DNA from: Pseudosporangium ferrugineum
GTDB lineage: Bacteria > Actinomycetota > Actinomycetes > Mycobacteriales > Micromonosporaceae
Direction of reading: 5' to 3'
Assembly (NCBI RefSeq): GCF_003002065.1
Contig: NZ_PVZG01000017.1
Span: forward strand, 80,285 to 144,284
DNA length: 64,000 bases
The position numbers were made by a program, and so were the translations under genes. Every line of letters begins with the position of its first letter. Position 1 is the stretch's first letter. Positions 16,474 to 25,280 of the stretch are shown here, one piece after another. Under the pieces are notes generated by a model. It was given only the letters and a program-made list of their open reading frames with translations, had not been told where the DNA came from and searched no databases.

Positions 16474-16581
16474 GTCCGCCCGCCGGTCCGCCGGTCCCCC
16501 CGGCAGCCGGTCCCGCCCGCGGGTCCGGCTGCCTGCCGGTCCCGGTCCACCTGGTCCGGGCCCGGCGGTCCTGGCCGGCTG

Positions 16582-17715
16582 CTATGTGAGGAGTTTCTCC
16601 AGTGCGGGCGTCACCCCCCACTGGCCGGTCAGGGTTTCGTAGTCGCGGCGCTGGGCGTCTGTCGGGGCCGCGCCCGTGCGGCGTGCGCGCAGGAGCAGGT
16701 TGCGGGGGGTGTGCTGGGAGTCCACGAACTCGACCACGTCCACCTTGTACCCGTTCATCCGCAGCAGCGACGAGCGCAGGGAGTCCGTCAGGACGTCCGC
16801 GAAGCGCTCGCGGAGGATCGCATTGCGGGTGATCTCCGCGTACGGCTCGGGGGCGGGGTGGCCCTTGAGCTGCGCCGCGATGTCGTGGTGGCAGCAGGGC
16901 GCCGCGAGGACCCACCGGGCGTTCCAGCGTACGGCGCGCGCGAGGGCCTGATCCGTTGCCGTGTCGCAGGCGTGCAGGGCCAGGACCAGGTCCGGTGCCT
17001 CGTCGACGACCGCGTCCTCGATGGTGCCCGCCACGAAGCGGACGTTGTCGGCGCAGCCCAATTGCTCGGCGACCGCGGAATTCCGTACGCGCTGATCCTC
17101 GCGGACGTCGACCCCCACGAGCCGGACCGTCGCGCCGCGGTCGGTCAGATAGCGGTACGCCGCGAACGTCAGGTAGGCGTTTCCGCAGCCCAGGTCGACG
17201 ACCCGCAGCGGGGACGGCAGCTCCTCGGGCAGCGTCGCGGCCAGCGCCCGGAGGAACGCGTCCACCTGGCGGCGCTTGGCGGCGTTGCCCCCGATGACGC
17301 CGAACAGCGGGTCGCCCGGGTCGAGCAGCCACTGCTTCGCCCGGTCGTGCCCCTCGGCGGCGGGGGCGTCCGGCGCGCCCGCCCGGTGCACCTGCGCCTC
17401 ACCCTTCTTCGTGACCCGGACCTGCACCGTCGCCGTGGCGGTCTCGACGTGCCAGTTGCCGAAAGGCTCCGCGAGCAGGGCATCGACCGCCGCCGCGGCC
17501 TCGTCGCCGGAAAGATTCCTCGTGTACGGCCGGGAGCCGTCGTCCGTGACGATCTGGAGCTTCCGCCCCGTCTTCAGGGTGACCGGGCGCAGCTCGGCGC
17601 GGGTGATGGTGAGCTCGGCGCCGCGGCGTCGGCCGGCCGCGACCGCACGGGTCAGGCCGGCGCCGAGCACCAGATCGCGCACCTCGGCCAGGGCGGTGTC
17701 CAGGGGTTGGGGCAT
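16582..17715 (-). CDS. SAM-dependent methyltransferase (METTL25/RRNAD1-like)
   Basis: A 377-residue protein, starting at the ATG at 17715 (MPQPLDTALAEVRDLVL). After an N-terminal region of about 130 residues that may bind RNA, a Rossmann core shows VVDLGCGNAYLTFAAYRYL (SAM loop), VGVDVRED and LALHACDTATD. The sequence ALHACDTATD followed by APCCHH is typical of the 'methyltransferase domain 13' group, whose characterised eukaryotic relatives are poorly understood. Substrate is unknown. It is divergent from the heme oxygenase operon, so the iron box at 17767 might also influence it. Confidence 0.85.
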   Translation of the reverse strand: MPQPLDTALAEVRDLVLGAGLTRAVAAGRRRGAELTITRAELRPVTLKTGRKLQIVTDDGSRPYTRNLSGDEAAAAVDALLAEPFGNWHVETATATVQVRVTKKGEAQVHRAGAPDAPAAEGHDRAKQWLLDPGDPLFGVIGGNAAKRRQVDAFLRALAATLPEELPSPLRVVDLGCGNAYLTFAAYRYLTDRGATVRLVGVDVREDQRVRNSAVAEQLGCADNVRFVAGTIEDAVVDEAPDLVLALHACDTATDQALARAVRWNARWVLAAPCCHHDIAAQLKGHPAPEPYAEITRNAILRERFADVLTDSLRSSLLRMNGYKVDVVEFVDSQHTPRNLLLRARRTGAAPTDAQRRDYETLTGQWGVTPALEKLLT

Positions 17716-17766
17716 CCGTCCATTCTGCCTCGGCGCCACCGGAGATCCCCGATCCGGCCGATCTTT

Positions 17767-17782
17767 GTTAGGCTGCCCTAAC
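17767..17782 (+). promoter_or_regulatory. IdeR/DtxR-type iron box
   Basis: GTTAGGCTGCCCTAAC is a near-perfect inverted repeat (one mismatch) and matches the core of the actinobacterial iron box TTAGGTTAGGCTAACCTAA. It sits 18 bases before the heme oxygenase ATG, with GGAGGAG between (RBS). Iron-loaded IdeR would repress the operon. Confidence 0.8.
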
Positions 17783-17799
17783 TTACTGGAGGAGCTGCG

Positions 17800-18699
17800 A
17801 TGACGTTGGCCGACCCGCCCGCGGGACTCTCCGCCAGGCTGCGTACGGGCACCCGGTCCGAGCACGACCGCGCCCAGGGCAGCGGGTTCCTCGACCGGCT
17901 CGCCGCCGGCACCCTGCCCCGGGCGGCGTACGCGGACCTGGCAGCCCAGCACTGGTTCATCTACGAGACCCTCGAGCGCGCGGCGGCGGCGATGGCGGAC
18001 CACCCGGTGGCGGGCGCGTTCGTCTTCCCGGAGCTCACCCGCCTGCCCGCCCTCACCGAGGACCTGACCGTCCTGGCCGGCCGAGCCCCACGCCCCAGCG
18101 ACGCCGACGGCTCGCCGGCGGCCGGCCGAGCCTTACGCCCCGCCAGTGACGACGGCTTGTCGGCGGCCGGCGGAGCCTCACACCCGGCCCGTGACGACGG
18201 TTTGCCGGGGGCCGGCCCGGCCGGACGCCCGGACCGTGACGACGGCTTGGTGTGGGACGGCCGAGCCTCGCGCCCCGGCGACGACGACGGCTTGGCGGGG
18301 GACGGCGGGCAGCCCGGAGACCTGGGGTTGCCCGGGGATGGTGCGGAGCTTGTGCCGCTCGCCGCGACCCGTGAGTACCGGGCCCGGCTGCACGCGGTCG
18401 CCTTCGACAAGCCGTGGGCGTTCATCGCGCACCACTACACCCGTTACCTCGGCGACCTGTCCGGTGGGCAGTATCTCGGGCCGGCCATCGCGCGGGCGTA
18501 CGGGCTCGACGGCGCCGGGCATCGGTTCTTCGTTTTCGACGGGGTGTCGCCGGCCGAGTTCCGGCGGCGGTATCGCGAGTTGCTCGACGCCGCGGAGCTG
18601 TCGGCGGAGGATGCGGAGTTGCTGCTCGCCGAGGTGGTGGAGGCGTACCGGCTCAATATCGCCGTGCTGGCCGAACTGAAGGAGCGGTGGGCGTCATGA
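17800..18699 (+). CDS. Heme oxygenase (biliverdin-producing) with an internal repeat insert
   Basis: A 299-residue heme oxygenase, about 80 residues longer than bacterial relatives such as HmuO. The proximal heme ligand is His22 (RSEHDRAQ), and the distal-helix signature GDLSGGQYLG is intact. Between the two helical halves lies an insert (about residues 93-180) that begins with five 15-residue repeats of the form GRAxRPxxDDGLxx. The enzyme opens heme to biliverdin, CO and Fe2+ for iron supply. Regulation by iron is indicated by the box upstream. The stop overlaps the next gene by four bases. Confidence 0.93.
   Translation: MTLADPPAGLSARLRTGTRSEHDRAQGSGFLDRLAAGTLPRAAYADLAAQHWFIYETLERAAAAMADHPVAGAFVFPELTRLPALTEDLTVLAGRAPRPSDADGSPAAGRALRPASDDGLSAAGGASHPARDDGLPGAGPAGRPDRDDGLVWDGRASRPGDDDGLAGDGGQPGDLGLPGDGAELVPLAATREYRARLHAVAFDKPWAFIAHHYTRYLGDLSGGQYLGPAIARAYGLDGAGHRFFVFDGVSPAEFRRRYRELLDAAELSAEDAELLLAEVVEAYRLNIAVLAELKERWAS
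18076..18300 (+). repeat. Five 45-bp tandem repeats inside the heme oxygenase gene
   Basis: Unit boundaries are exact: 18076, 18121, 18166, 18211, 18256, and a decaying sixth from 18301. Each begins GCCGGCCGAGCC or a close variant and holds a GACGACGGCTTG core. All stay in frame and encode Gly/Ala/Arg/Pro/Asp-rich 15-mers. Confidence 0.95.
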
Positions 18700-18989
18700 T
18701 CTTCACGCCGGACGTGGTGGCGCAGATCGCCCGCCACATGAACGACGACCACGCCGAGGACAACGTGCTGATCGTGCGGGGGCTGGGCGGCGTCGGCGCG
18801 GCGAGTGCGGCGCGGATGTCGGGGCTGGACGCCGATGGGATGGAGTTCGAGGCCACGGTCGACGGCATCGCGGTGCCGGTACGGATACCGTTCCCGGAGC
18901 GGCTCACCGAGCGGCGGCAGGTGCGGGGTGAGGCCGTCCGCATGTACCGGGAGGCGTGCACCGCGCTGGGTGTCGAGCCCCGCCACTGA
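18696..18989 (+). CDS. DUF2470 domain protein, heme-iron utilisation
   Basis: A 97-residue protein consisting of one DUF2470 domain: HMNDDHAEDNVLIVRGL at the start, SGLDADGMEFEA in the middle, and VPFPERLTERRQV-like RIPFPERL near the end. The domain is otherwise the C-terminal part of HugZ/pyridoxamine-oxidase-like heme utilisation proteins. Its ATGA overlap with the heme oxygenase gene makes co-translation likely, and a role in heme handling is inferred from both. Confidence 0.88.
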   Translation: MIFTPDVVAQIARHMNDDHAEDNVLIVRGLGGVGAASAARMSGLDADGMEFEATVDGIAVPVRIPFPERLTERRQVRGEAVRMYREACTALGVEPRH

Positions 18990-18995
18990 GACGGG

Positions 18996-19026
18996 AAAAA
19001 GGGCGTCCCACCGGGACGCCCCTTTT
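18996..19026. terminator. Bidirectional intrinsic terminator
   Basis: A perfect 9 bp stem GGGCGTCCC/GGGACGCCC with a three-base loop is flanked by AAAAA on the left and TTTT on the right, so it can end both the heme oxygenase operon (+) and the DEAD-box gene (-). Confidence 0.9.
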
Positions 19027-19033
19027 CGTCAGG

Positions 19034-20899
19034 TCACTCCTGAGCGTCGCCGCTCTCGGCGGCCGGCGCGTCCGAGTCGCCGGTTCCACGCCCGCCCCGA
19101 CGGCGCCGCCGCCGAGGCCGGTCGCCCTCGTCGCCCGCCGCGTCCCCGGAAACGGCCGGCCCAGCGGAATCAGCCGACCCAGCGGAGGCGGCAGCCGCCC
19201 CGGAAACCGCCGGCTCGGCCGGAGCGGCAGCCGCCCCGGAAGCGGTCGGCTCCACCGGCCCCGACTCGGCCGCACCCGCGGCGCGGGACCGCGAGCGGGA
19301 CCGCGACCGCGTGCGCGTGGCACCGGCCGAGACACCCGGCCCGGTCGACTCGGGCGAGGTGGCCGCGCCGGTCTCTTCCCCGATGTCAGTGGCGGGTGCT
19401 GCGTCCGTACCGGAAAGGGTTTCTCCGGCGCGGCGCCGGCGACGTTGCCGGCGGGGGCGGTCGGAGGTCTCGTCCGTGGGTGCCGGGGTGGTCTCCGCCG
19501 GACGGTCGTCGCGGTCGCGGTCGCGGGACCGGCCCCGGGCGCGCGGGCGGGTGGACTCGCGGCTGCCGCGACGGCGCCCGCCCAGGTCCTCCTCGATCTC
19601 GGCCGACAGGCCGGCCCGGTTGCGGTCCGCCGTGGGGAGCGTGCCGGACACCTCCGCCGGGATGTCGAGGTCGGAGTAGAGGGCCGTCGACGTGTGGTAG
19701 GTCTCCGGCGGCTGCGGCATGCCCAGGCCCATCGACTTGTCGATGAGCACCCAGCGGGGCATGTCCTCCCAGTCCACGAAGGTCACGGCCACGCCCGTCG
19801 CGCCCGCGCGGCCGGTGCGGCCGATGCGGTGCGTGTAGGTGTCCGGGTCCTCCGGGCAGTCGTAGTTGATCACGTGCGTGACGCCGGAGACGTCGAGGCC
19901 GCGGGCGGCGACGTCGGTGGCGACCAGGACATCGATCTTGCCCGTACGGAAGGCGCGCAGGGCCCGTTCGCGGGCGCCCTGGCCGAGGTCACCGTGGACG
20001 GCCGCGACCGCGAAGCCGCGGAAGTCGAGGTCCTCGGCGACCCGGTCGGCCGCTCGCTTGGTGCGGGTGAAGATCATGGTGAGGCCGCGCTCGCGGGCCT
20101 GCAGGATGCGCGCCACCATCTCGAGCTTGTTGAGCGGGTGGGTGCGGTAGACCACCTGCTTGGTCAGCGGCGACGGGCCGCTGTCGGCGGTGTGGCCGGC
20201 GTGGATGGTCACCGGGTGGTGCAGGAAGCGGCGCGACAGCGCGACGATCGGGTCCGGCATGGTCGCCGAGAAGAGCATGGTCTGGCGCTCGTCGGGGAGC
20301 ATGGCCAGGATCTTCTCGACGTCCTCGAGGAAGCCGAGGTCGAGCATGCGGTCGGCCTCGTCCAGCACCAGCGCCTTGATCGAGCCGAGCTTGAGCTGCT
20401 TCTGCTTGGACAGGTCGAGGAGGCGGCCGGGGGTGCCGACCAGGATCTCGACGCCCTTCTTGAGCGCCTCGACCTGCGGCTCGTACGCGACGCCGCCGTA
20501 GATGGGCAGCACCCGCACGCCGCGGGTGGCGCCGGCGGCGGCGAGGTCGCGGGCCACCTGGAGGCCCAGCTCGCGGGTCGGCACGACGATCAGGGCCTGC
20601 GGCTTGCCGTCGGCGCCCTCCGACGGCGCGGTGACCCGCTCCAGGATGGGCAGGCCGAAGCCGAGGGTCTTGCCGGTGCCGGTGGGGGCCTGGCCGATGA
20701 GGTCGGTGCCGCGCAGGGCGATGGGGAGGGCGTACTCCTGGATCGCGAAGGCCCGGGTGATGCCGGCCGCCGCCAGCGCCTCGACCGTCTCGGCACGCAC
20801 GCCGAGCTCGGCGAAGGTGGGACTGTCGACGCGGACGGGGGCGCGGGTGAGAGCCGGTACCAGGGCGGGTTCTGTGTCGGTCTGCGGAATGTCGGTCAT
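19034..20899 (-). CDS. rhlE: DEAD-box ATP-dependent RNA helicase (RhlE/CsdA type)
   Basis: A 621-residue helicase. The order is Q motif (FAELGV..AFAIQEYALP), motif I GQAPTGTGKT, Ia PTRELGLQV, II VLDEADRMLDLGF, III SATMPD, IV-V (ATDVAARGLDVSGV), VI HRIGRTGRAG. The last 230 residues are disordered: RGRSRDRDRDDR-like basic stretches then Ala/Ser-rich repeats, typical for RNA binding and for cold-linked helicases. It probably helps ribosome assembly or RNA decay. In mycobacteria the rhlE gene lies near DUF3107 and TetR genes, as here. Confidence 0.92.
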   Translation of the reverse strand: MTDIPQTDTEPALVPALTRAPVRVDSPTFAELGVRAETVEALAAAGITRAFAIQEYALPIALRGTDLIGQAPTGTGKTLGFGLPILERVTAPSEGADGKPQALIVVPTRELGLQVARDLAAAGATRGVRVLPIYGGVAYEPQVEALKKGVEILVGTPGRLLDLSKQKQLKLGSIKALVLDEADRMLDLGFLEDVEKILAMLPDERQTMLFSATMPDPIVALSRRFLHHPVTIHAGHTADSGPSPLTKQVVYRTHPLNKLEMVARILQARERGLTMIFTRTKRAADRVAEDLDFRGFAVAAVHGDLGQGARERALRAFRTGKIDVLVATDVAARGLDVSGVTHVINYDCPEDPDTYTHRIGRTGRAGATGVAVTFVDWEDMPRWVLIDKSMGLGMPQPPETYHTSTALYSDLDIPAEVSGTLPTADRNRAGLSAEIEEDLGGRRRGSRESTRPRARGRSRDRDRDDRPAETTPAPTDETSDRPRRQRRRRRAGETLSGTDAAPATDIGEETGAATSPESTGPGVSAGATRTRSRSRSRSRAAGAAESGPVEPTASGAAAAPAEPAVSGAAAASAGSADSAGPAVSGDAAGDEGDRPRRRRRRGGRGTGDSDAPAAESGDAQE

Positions 20900-21238
20900 G
20901 GAGTTCTACGGGTGCCTCTCGTGGTGCGCCCGTCGAAGTCCTGGGCGCGGTCTGGGTAGAGCGCGGGCCACACGCGAGAGAAGCTCGCGGGCCGCACGCG
21001 CGTCGCCGCGGCGATACCAGCCGGCCTGCCGTCCGAACCGGCCGGGCACGACCGGCCGAGGAGAAAAGCCGAGTCGAACAGGCCGGATGGAGCAGGCTGA
21101 ACGGATCGACGTGGCGGCGACGGACGCAAGTCTACCCGACGGAGAGATTTCGCACCTCAGGCCGAAGGTGACGGTCCCGTGAAGGTGCGTCAGGGGGCCC
21201 GGTGGGCCCCCTGAACACGGTGGTGAGCGATCCTGCGA
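20900..21238. other. Intergenic region between two leftward genes
   Basis: 339 bases upstream of the DEAD-box gene. Apart from the hairpin at 21191-21213 I see no gene, and no riboswitch fold that I recognise. A long 5' leader for the helicase is possible. Confidence 0.5.
21191..21213 (-). terminator. Strong GC hairpin after the DUF3107 gene
   Basis: CAGGGGGCCC and GGGCCCCCTG form a perfect 10 bp stem with a three-base loop, 26 bases past the DUF3107 stop. No T-run follows, so it is a likely but not classic terminator. Confidence 0.65.
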
Positions 21239-21463
21239 CTAGCGGGTGGTGAAGCCGAACGGCCGGTTGGAGCTCTCGGCGATCTCCACGTAGGCCACCT
21301 TGGCGATCGGGACGATCACCTTGCGGCCCTTCTCGTCGGTCAGGGTGAGGACGCTGTCCTTGGCCATCGCCTCGGTCACGAGCTCCTCGACCTCGGCCGG
21401 CGTCTGCGCGCTCTCCAGCACCAGCTCGCGCGAGGCGTACTGCACGCCGATCTTGACCTCCAC
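21239..21463 (-). CDS. DUF3107 family protein
   Basis: A 74-residue protein that matches the actinobacterial DUF3107 family over its whole length: MEVKIGVQYASRELVLES, then TLTDEKGRKVIVPIAKVAYVEI, ending RPFGF. The mycobacterial relative is TB9.4/Rv3208A. It looks like a small beta-rich ATP-independent protein; the function is unknown. It follows a TetR gene on the same strand, 38 bases downstream. Confidence 0.9.
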   Translation of the reverse strand: MEVKIGVQYASRELVLESAQTPAEVEELVTEAMAKDSVLTLTDEKGRKVIVPIAKVAYVEIAESSNRPFGFTTR

Positions 21464-21501
21464 GGGGGTCCCTCCCTCTCAGATGTCTTCCGACCTGAAG
21501 G

Positions 21502-22164
21502 CTAGCCGATTTCCGCAGGCGTTCCCGGCGTTGACTCACCCTGCAACGGGAAGCTCGCGATCCCCCGCCAGATCAGGGCCGCGACCAGGGTTTCCGCCTC
21601 GTCCTTGGGGGTCTGGCGGCCGTTCGCCAGCCAGAACTGGGCGGCCTGGCCGGCCGCGCCGACCAGGCCCGAGGCGACCAGTTCGGCGTTGGCCTGGCTC
21701 AGCCCGGTGTCCGAGACCACCGTGTCGGTCACCGCGGCGATGCAGCCCTGCTCGACGCGTTCGACCCGCTCGCGCACCTGCGGGTCGTTGCGCAGGTCCG
21801 ACTCGAAGACCAGCCGGAAGGCCTCGCTCTCGTGGTCCATGAAGTCGAAATACGCGCGTACGGCACCACGGACGCGCTCCTTGTTGTCGGGAGTCGCCAG
21901 CATCGCGCCGCGCACCTTGGCGATTATCGCGTCGCAGTGAGTGTCCAGCAGTGCCAGATAGAGCTCGAGCTTGCCCGGGAAGTGCTGGTAGAGCACGGGC
22001 TTGGACACGCCGGCCCGTTCCGCGATCTCGTCCATGGCGGCGGCGTGGTACCCCTGCGCCACGAAGATCTGCTGCGCGGCAGCAAGCAGTTGCTTACGGC
22101 GCGCGGAGCGCGGCAGGCGCGTGGGGCGCCCCGCCGTCTGTGCCCCGCCGGACGCAGCGGTCAT
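21502..22164 (-). CDS. TetR family regulator
   Basis: A 220-residue regulator, from the ATG at 22164. The helix-turn-helix is MDEIAERAGVSKPVLYQHFPGKLELYLALL (shown in parts: AERAGVSKPVLYQHF). The ligand domain has the conserved pattern of the group next to DUF3107 in actinobacteria (Rv3208-like). It is divergent from the 657-residue protein at 22318, so the 150-base spacer probably holds its operator; I see GCGACATTTGCCCGC there but no sure palindrome. Ligand unknown. Confidence 0.88.
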   Translation of the reverse strand: MTAASGGAQTAGRPTRLPRSARRKQLLAAAQQIFVAQGYHAAAMDEIAERAGVSKPVLYQHFPGKLELYLALLDTHCDAIIAKVRGAMLATPDNKERVRGAVRAYFDFMDHESEAFRLVFESDLRNDPQVRERVERVEQGCIAAVTDTVVSDTGLSQANAELVASGLVGAAGQAAQFWLANGRQTPKDEAETLVAALIWRGIASFPLQGESTPGTPAEIG

Positions 22165-22317
22165 GTCAAGAACCTCCGAGCTCGTTCCACCGCGCGCAGC
22201 TACGCGGATTGCCCGGTTCATCGCCTGTCGCGTTCCGGGCGGGCAAATGTCGCGACGCTGCAACTTATCGCCACTGCCACCACACGGTAGCCTCAGCAGG
22301 GGGCAAGCGAGGAGCGC

Positions 22318-24291
22318 GTGGTGGACGAAACAGGGCAATCCGGTGACGCCGGTACCGCGGACGGCGGTACCGGGGGCGAGTCGCGTGACCGCACCCTGTT
22401 GAACGGGTGGGCGGCCCGGGACAGCCCCTGGTCGAACGCCGGTGCGGCGCTGGATTCCGACGAGGAGGTCCCGGCCTGGCGACGGCCCGCGACCGAGGTC
22501 CGGCCCTTCACCCAGCGGCCCCTTCCGACTGACCCCCCGTCGGGTGACATCCGGCCGTTCGCCGAGCCGCCGCCTCCGCCGTCGTTCACGCCGGCCCGCC
22601 CGTCGTCCGCGCCGCCGGCCGACGACCCGCCGCCGCGGCTCGAGAACGCCGCCTCGCCGCGCTGGTCCGACAGCCGGGCGCGCTACCAGGACCTGCTCTC
22701 CCACCTGTCGCCGAACGGCACCGAGCCCCGGCAGGCACCGCAGCCCCGGCCGAACCCGCAGGCCCCGGAGCCGGCGGAGCGACCCGACCCGTTGTCCCCG
22801 GAGATGCTGCGCCCGAACGGTCACCAGACCAGCGGGCTGCCGGCCAGCGCTCCGCCGTACCCGTACGAGGGCGATCTCGACGACGTCCGCCAGCAGCGGG
22901 CGCAGCTCCCGGTCGAGCGGCCCTTCCCGGCCGTGCGCCCGGCCACGCCCGGCGGCCGGCGCGCCGACTGGTCCAGCACCCCCGACTGGTCCACCCCGGA
23001 GGCGGCCCGGCACGCGCTCGACCCGCCGACGCCCGCGGAGGGCCTGCCGCGGGTGGGCGGGGAGAACGCCGATGCGGGCCGGTCCGGTGAGCAGACCGTC
23101 GCCCGGCCGTCGTACGATCCGGCGAGCTTCCCGCGCCGGTTGCCCTACGAGCACCCCGAACCGGCGTCACCAGCCCGGCCGCCCGGCGACCCCGGCGACG
23201 TGGGGGAGCAGCCCTTCTCCGCGTTGCCCCAGCGCGTGCCGGCCCAGCCGGACGTGCCCACCGTCCCGGAGCCGCCGTCCGTGGAGCCCTCGGCCGAGAC
23301 CCCCGCGCTGGCCCGCATCGCGACGCACCTGCGTCGCGACGACGTGCTGTCGTCGCAGGAGCGCCAGGAGGGTTTCGACGTCACCGCGATCCTCGAGGCG
23401 GTCCGCGAGGTCGAGGGGGTCCGCGACGCCGCGCTGCGGACCACCCAGGCCGGCGCGCACAGCCTGCGGCTCGACCTCGCCGAGGGGGCCGACCCGGCCG
23501 AGGTGAGCCGTCAGGTCGCCCGGCTGCTCCAGGACCGGATGGGGCTGGACGCCGCCATGCAGGGCGCCAGCCCGTTCGGCGGCCCGGCGCCCGCGCCCCC
23601 GGCTCCCGCGCCACGCTCGGCCCCGCCGGCCCCGGCCCCCCGCTCGGCCCCGCCGGCCGGCCGGGCCACCCTGCCGGGCCCGTCCCGCATCCGGTCGGTG
23701 CCACCGGCGCCCGCGCAGGCCTCGGCGCCGCCCGTGCCCTCGTCGGCGCCGCCCGCGCCCTTCGTGCCCGCCCAGCCCAACCCCGCCGGCCGGCCGCTGC
23801 CCGCGCTGCCCGGCACGGTCGAGCAGGTGCCGACCGGGTACGACGCCGCGCCGCCGCGCCCGCTCCTCGACCCGGGCGAGCGTCCCGGCCCGCGCGTGAT
23901 GATCGAGAACGTGCAGGTCAACACGTTCGGCAGCGAGGCGACCGTCGGCGTGCGCCTGACCGTCGGCGGGGAGACCGCCGCCGGCGAGGCCACCGGCCCG
24001 GCGATAGACGGCTACCTGCTGCGGCTGTGCGCCATGGCGACCGCCAGCGCCGTCGACGAGCTGCTGACCCGCTCCGACCACGCCGACGGGCCGGCCAAGT
24101 GCTTCGTCGAGCACGCGGCGGCCGTACCGTTCGGATCGATGCAGGTGGCGGTGGTCGTCGTGCTGCTCGCCACGGACGGCTGGGTGGAGCAGCTGGCCGG
24201 GTCGGCCGTGGTCACGGGTGACGACCGGCACGCCATGGTGCGGGCCACACTCGCGGCCGTCAACCGGCGGCTCGAGGCACTCTTGTCCTGA
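22318..24291 (+). CDS. Large proline-rich protein with conserved C-terminal domain
   Basis: A 657-residue protein of unknown function. Residues 1-310 are disordered and rich in Pro, Arg and Asp. Residues about 325-410 form a folded helix-strand segment (ALARIATHLRRDDVLSSQERQEG... then LRLDLAEGADPAEVSRQVARLL). A second Pro/Ala/Ser linker follows, and the last 130 residues form a compact domain (VMIENVQVNTFGSEATVGVRL, later VVTGDDRHAMVRATLAAVNRRLE). No membrane segment is seen. GTG starts at 22318 and 22321 follow GAGGAG. The stop overlaps the alpha/beta hydrolase start by one base. Confidence 0.8.
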   Translation: MVDETGQSGDAGTADGGTGGESRDRTLLNGWAARDSPWSNAGAALDSDEEVPAWRRPATEVRPFTQRPLPTDPPSGDIRPFAEPPPPPSFTPARPSSAPPADDPPPRLENAASPRWSDSRARYQDLLSHLSPNGTEPRQAPQPRPNPQAPEPAERPDPLSPEMLRPNGHQTSGLPASAPPYPYEGDLDDVRQQRAQLPVERPFPAVRPATPGGRRADWSSTPDWSTPEAARHALDPPTPAEGLPRVGGENADAGRSGEQTVARPSYDPASFPRRLPYEHPEPASPARPPGDPGDVGEQPFSALPQRVPAQPDVPTVPEPPSVEPSAETPALARIATHLRRDDVLSSQERQEGFDVTAILEAVREVEGVRDAALRTTQAGAHSLRLDLAEGADPAEVSRQVARLLQDRMGLDAAMQGASPFGGPAPAPPAPAPRSAPPAPAPRSAPPAGRATLPGPSRIRSVPPAPAQASAPPVPSSAPPAPFVPAQPNPAGRPLPALPGTVEQVPTGYDAAPPRPLLDPGERPGPRVMIENVQVNTFGSEATVGVRLTVGGETAAGEATGPAIDGYLLRLCAMATASAVDELLTRSDHADGPAKCFVEHAAAVPFGSMQVAVVVVLLATDGWVEQLAGSAVVTGDDRHAMVRATLAAVNRRLEALLS

Positions 24292-25250
24292 TGAAGGGCG
24301 CGAAACTCGCGGCGGACGAGGTCCTGCCGCCGGACGGATCCGTGCCGCCGCCGTGGCCAGCCCGCCGGGTCACGATCGGCGGCGCGATGCTGCAGGTCCG
24401 CGACACCCCGGCGACCGCGCCCGGCGCGGAGCCGGCGGTCTACGTGCACGGCCTCGGCGGCTCGTCGCAGAACTTCACCGACCTGGCCGGCCTGCTCGCC
24501 GACCGCTTCGACGGCCAGGCCGTGGACCTGCCCGGGTTCGGCTACAGCGACCCGAGCCCGCGGTACTCCATCGCCGCGTTCGCCGACCGGCTCATCGGCT
24601 ACCTCGACCACGCCGGCCGCGGCCCGGTCCACCTGGTCGGCAACTCGCTGGGCGGCTCGATCTCCGTGCGCGTCGCCGCGCTGCGCCCCGACCTGATCCG
24701 GACGCTCACCCTGGTCAGCCCGGCCATGCCGTTTCTGGACCCGCGGCGTACGGCGCAGGGACCCGTGCTGCCCCTGCTCGCCCTGCCCCGGGCGCACCGC
24801 ATCCTGGCGTGGGGGATGGCCCGGCTGACCGTCGAGGAGATGGCCGAGCAGGTGATGCTGGCCTGCTTCGGCGACACGGCGAAGGTCAGCCCGCAGCGCC
24901 GGGCGGAGGCGATGGAGGAGATCAAGCTCCGCTACACGGTCGCCCACTATCCGCAGGCCTACCTTGGCACGCTGCGCGGACTGGTGTCGAGCTTCCTGCG
25001 GGCGTACCTGCCGGGCGACAACTCGCAGTGGCGGCTGGCCGCCCGGATCAGCGCGCCGACCCTGGTCATCGGCGGCCTGAAGGACACGCTGGTCGACCCG
25101 CGGGTGCCCGCCCAGGTGGCGAAGGTGATCCCGGACAGCCGGCTGCTGATCCTTCCCGGCGTCGGTCATGTGGCCCAGATGGAGGTGCCGCGGCTGGTCG
25201 CGCGGGCCGTCGTCGGCATGCTGGAGGACGTCAACTCTCCGGTGGGTTGA
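24291..25250 (+). CDS. Alpha/beta hydrolase
   Basis: A 319-residue alpha/beta hydrolase fold protein. The oxyanion motif HGLGGSS, nucleophile GNSLGG (Ser), the Asp in GGLKDTLVD and the His in PGVGHVAQME make a full triad. A helical cap of about 60 residues lies between. Esterase, lipase and C-C hydrolase activities all occur in this group, so the substrate is open. It starts in the TGATG overlap with the preceding gene. Confidence 0.88.
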   Translation: MKGAKLAADEVLPPDGSVPPPWPARRVTIGGAMLQVRDTPATAPGAEPAVYVHGLGGSSQNFTDLAGLLADRFDGQAVDLPGFGYSDPSPRYSIAAFADRLIGYLDHAGRGPVHLVGNSLGGSISVRVAALRPDLIRTLTLVSPAMPFLDPRRTAQGPVLPLLALPRAHRILAWGMARLTVEEMAEQVMLACFGDTAKVSPQRRAEAMEEIKLRYTVAHYPQAYLGTLRGLVSSFLRAYLPGDNSQWRLAARISAPTLVIGGLKDTLVDPRVPAQVAKVIPDSRLLILPGVGHVAQMEVPRLVARAVVGMLEDVNSPVG

Positions 25251-25280
25251 GGACCCCGCGGTGTGGGACGCTGACGAGCA

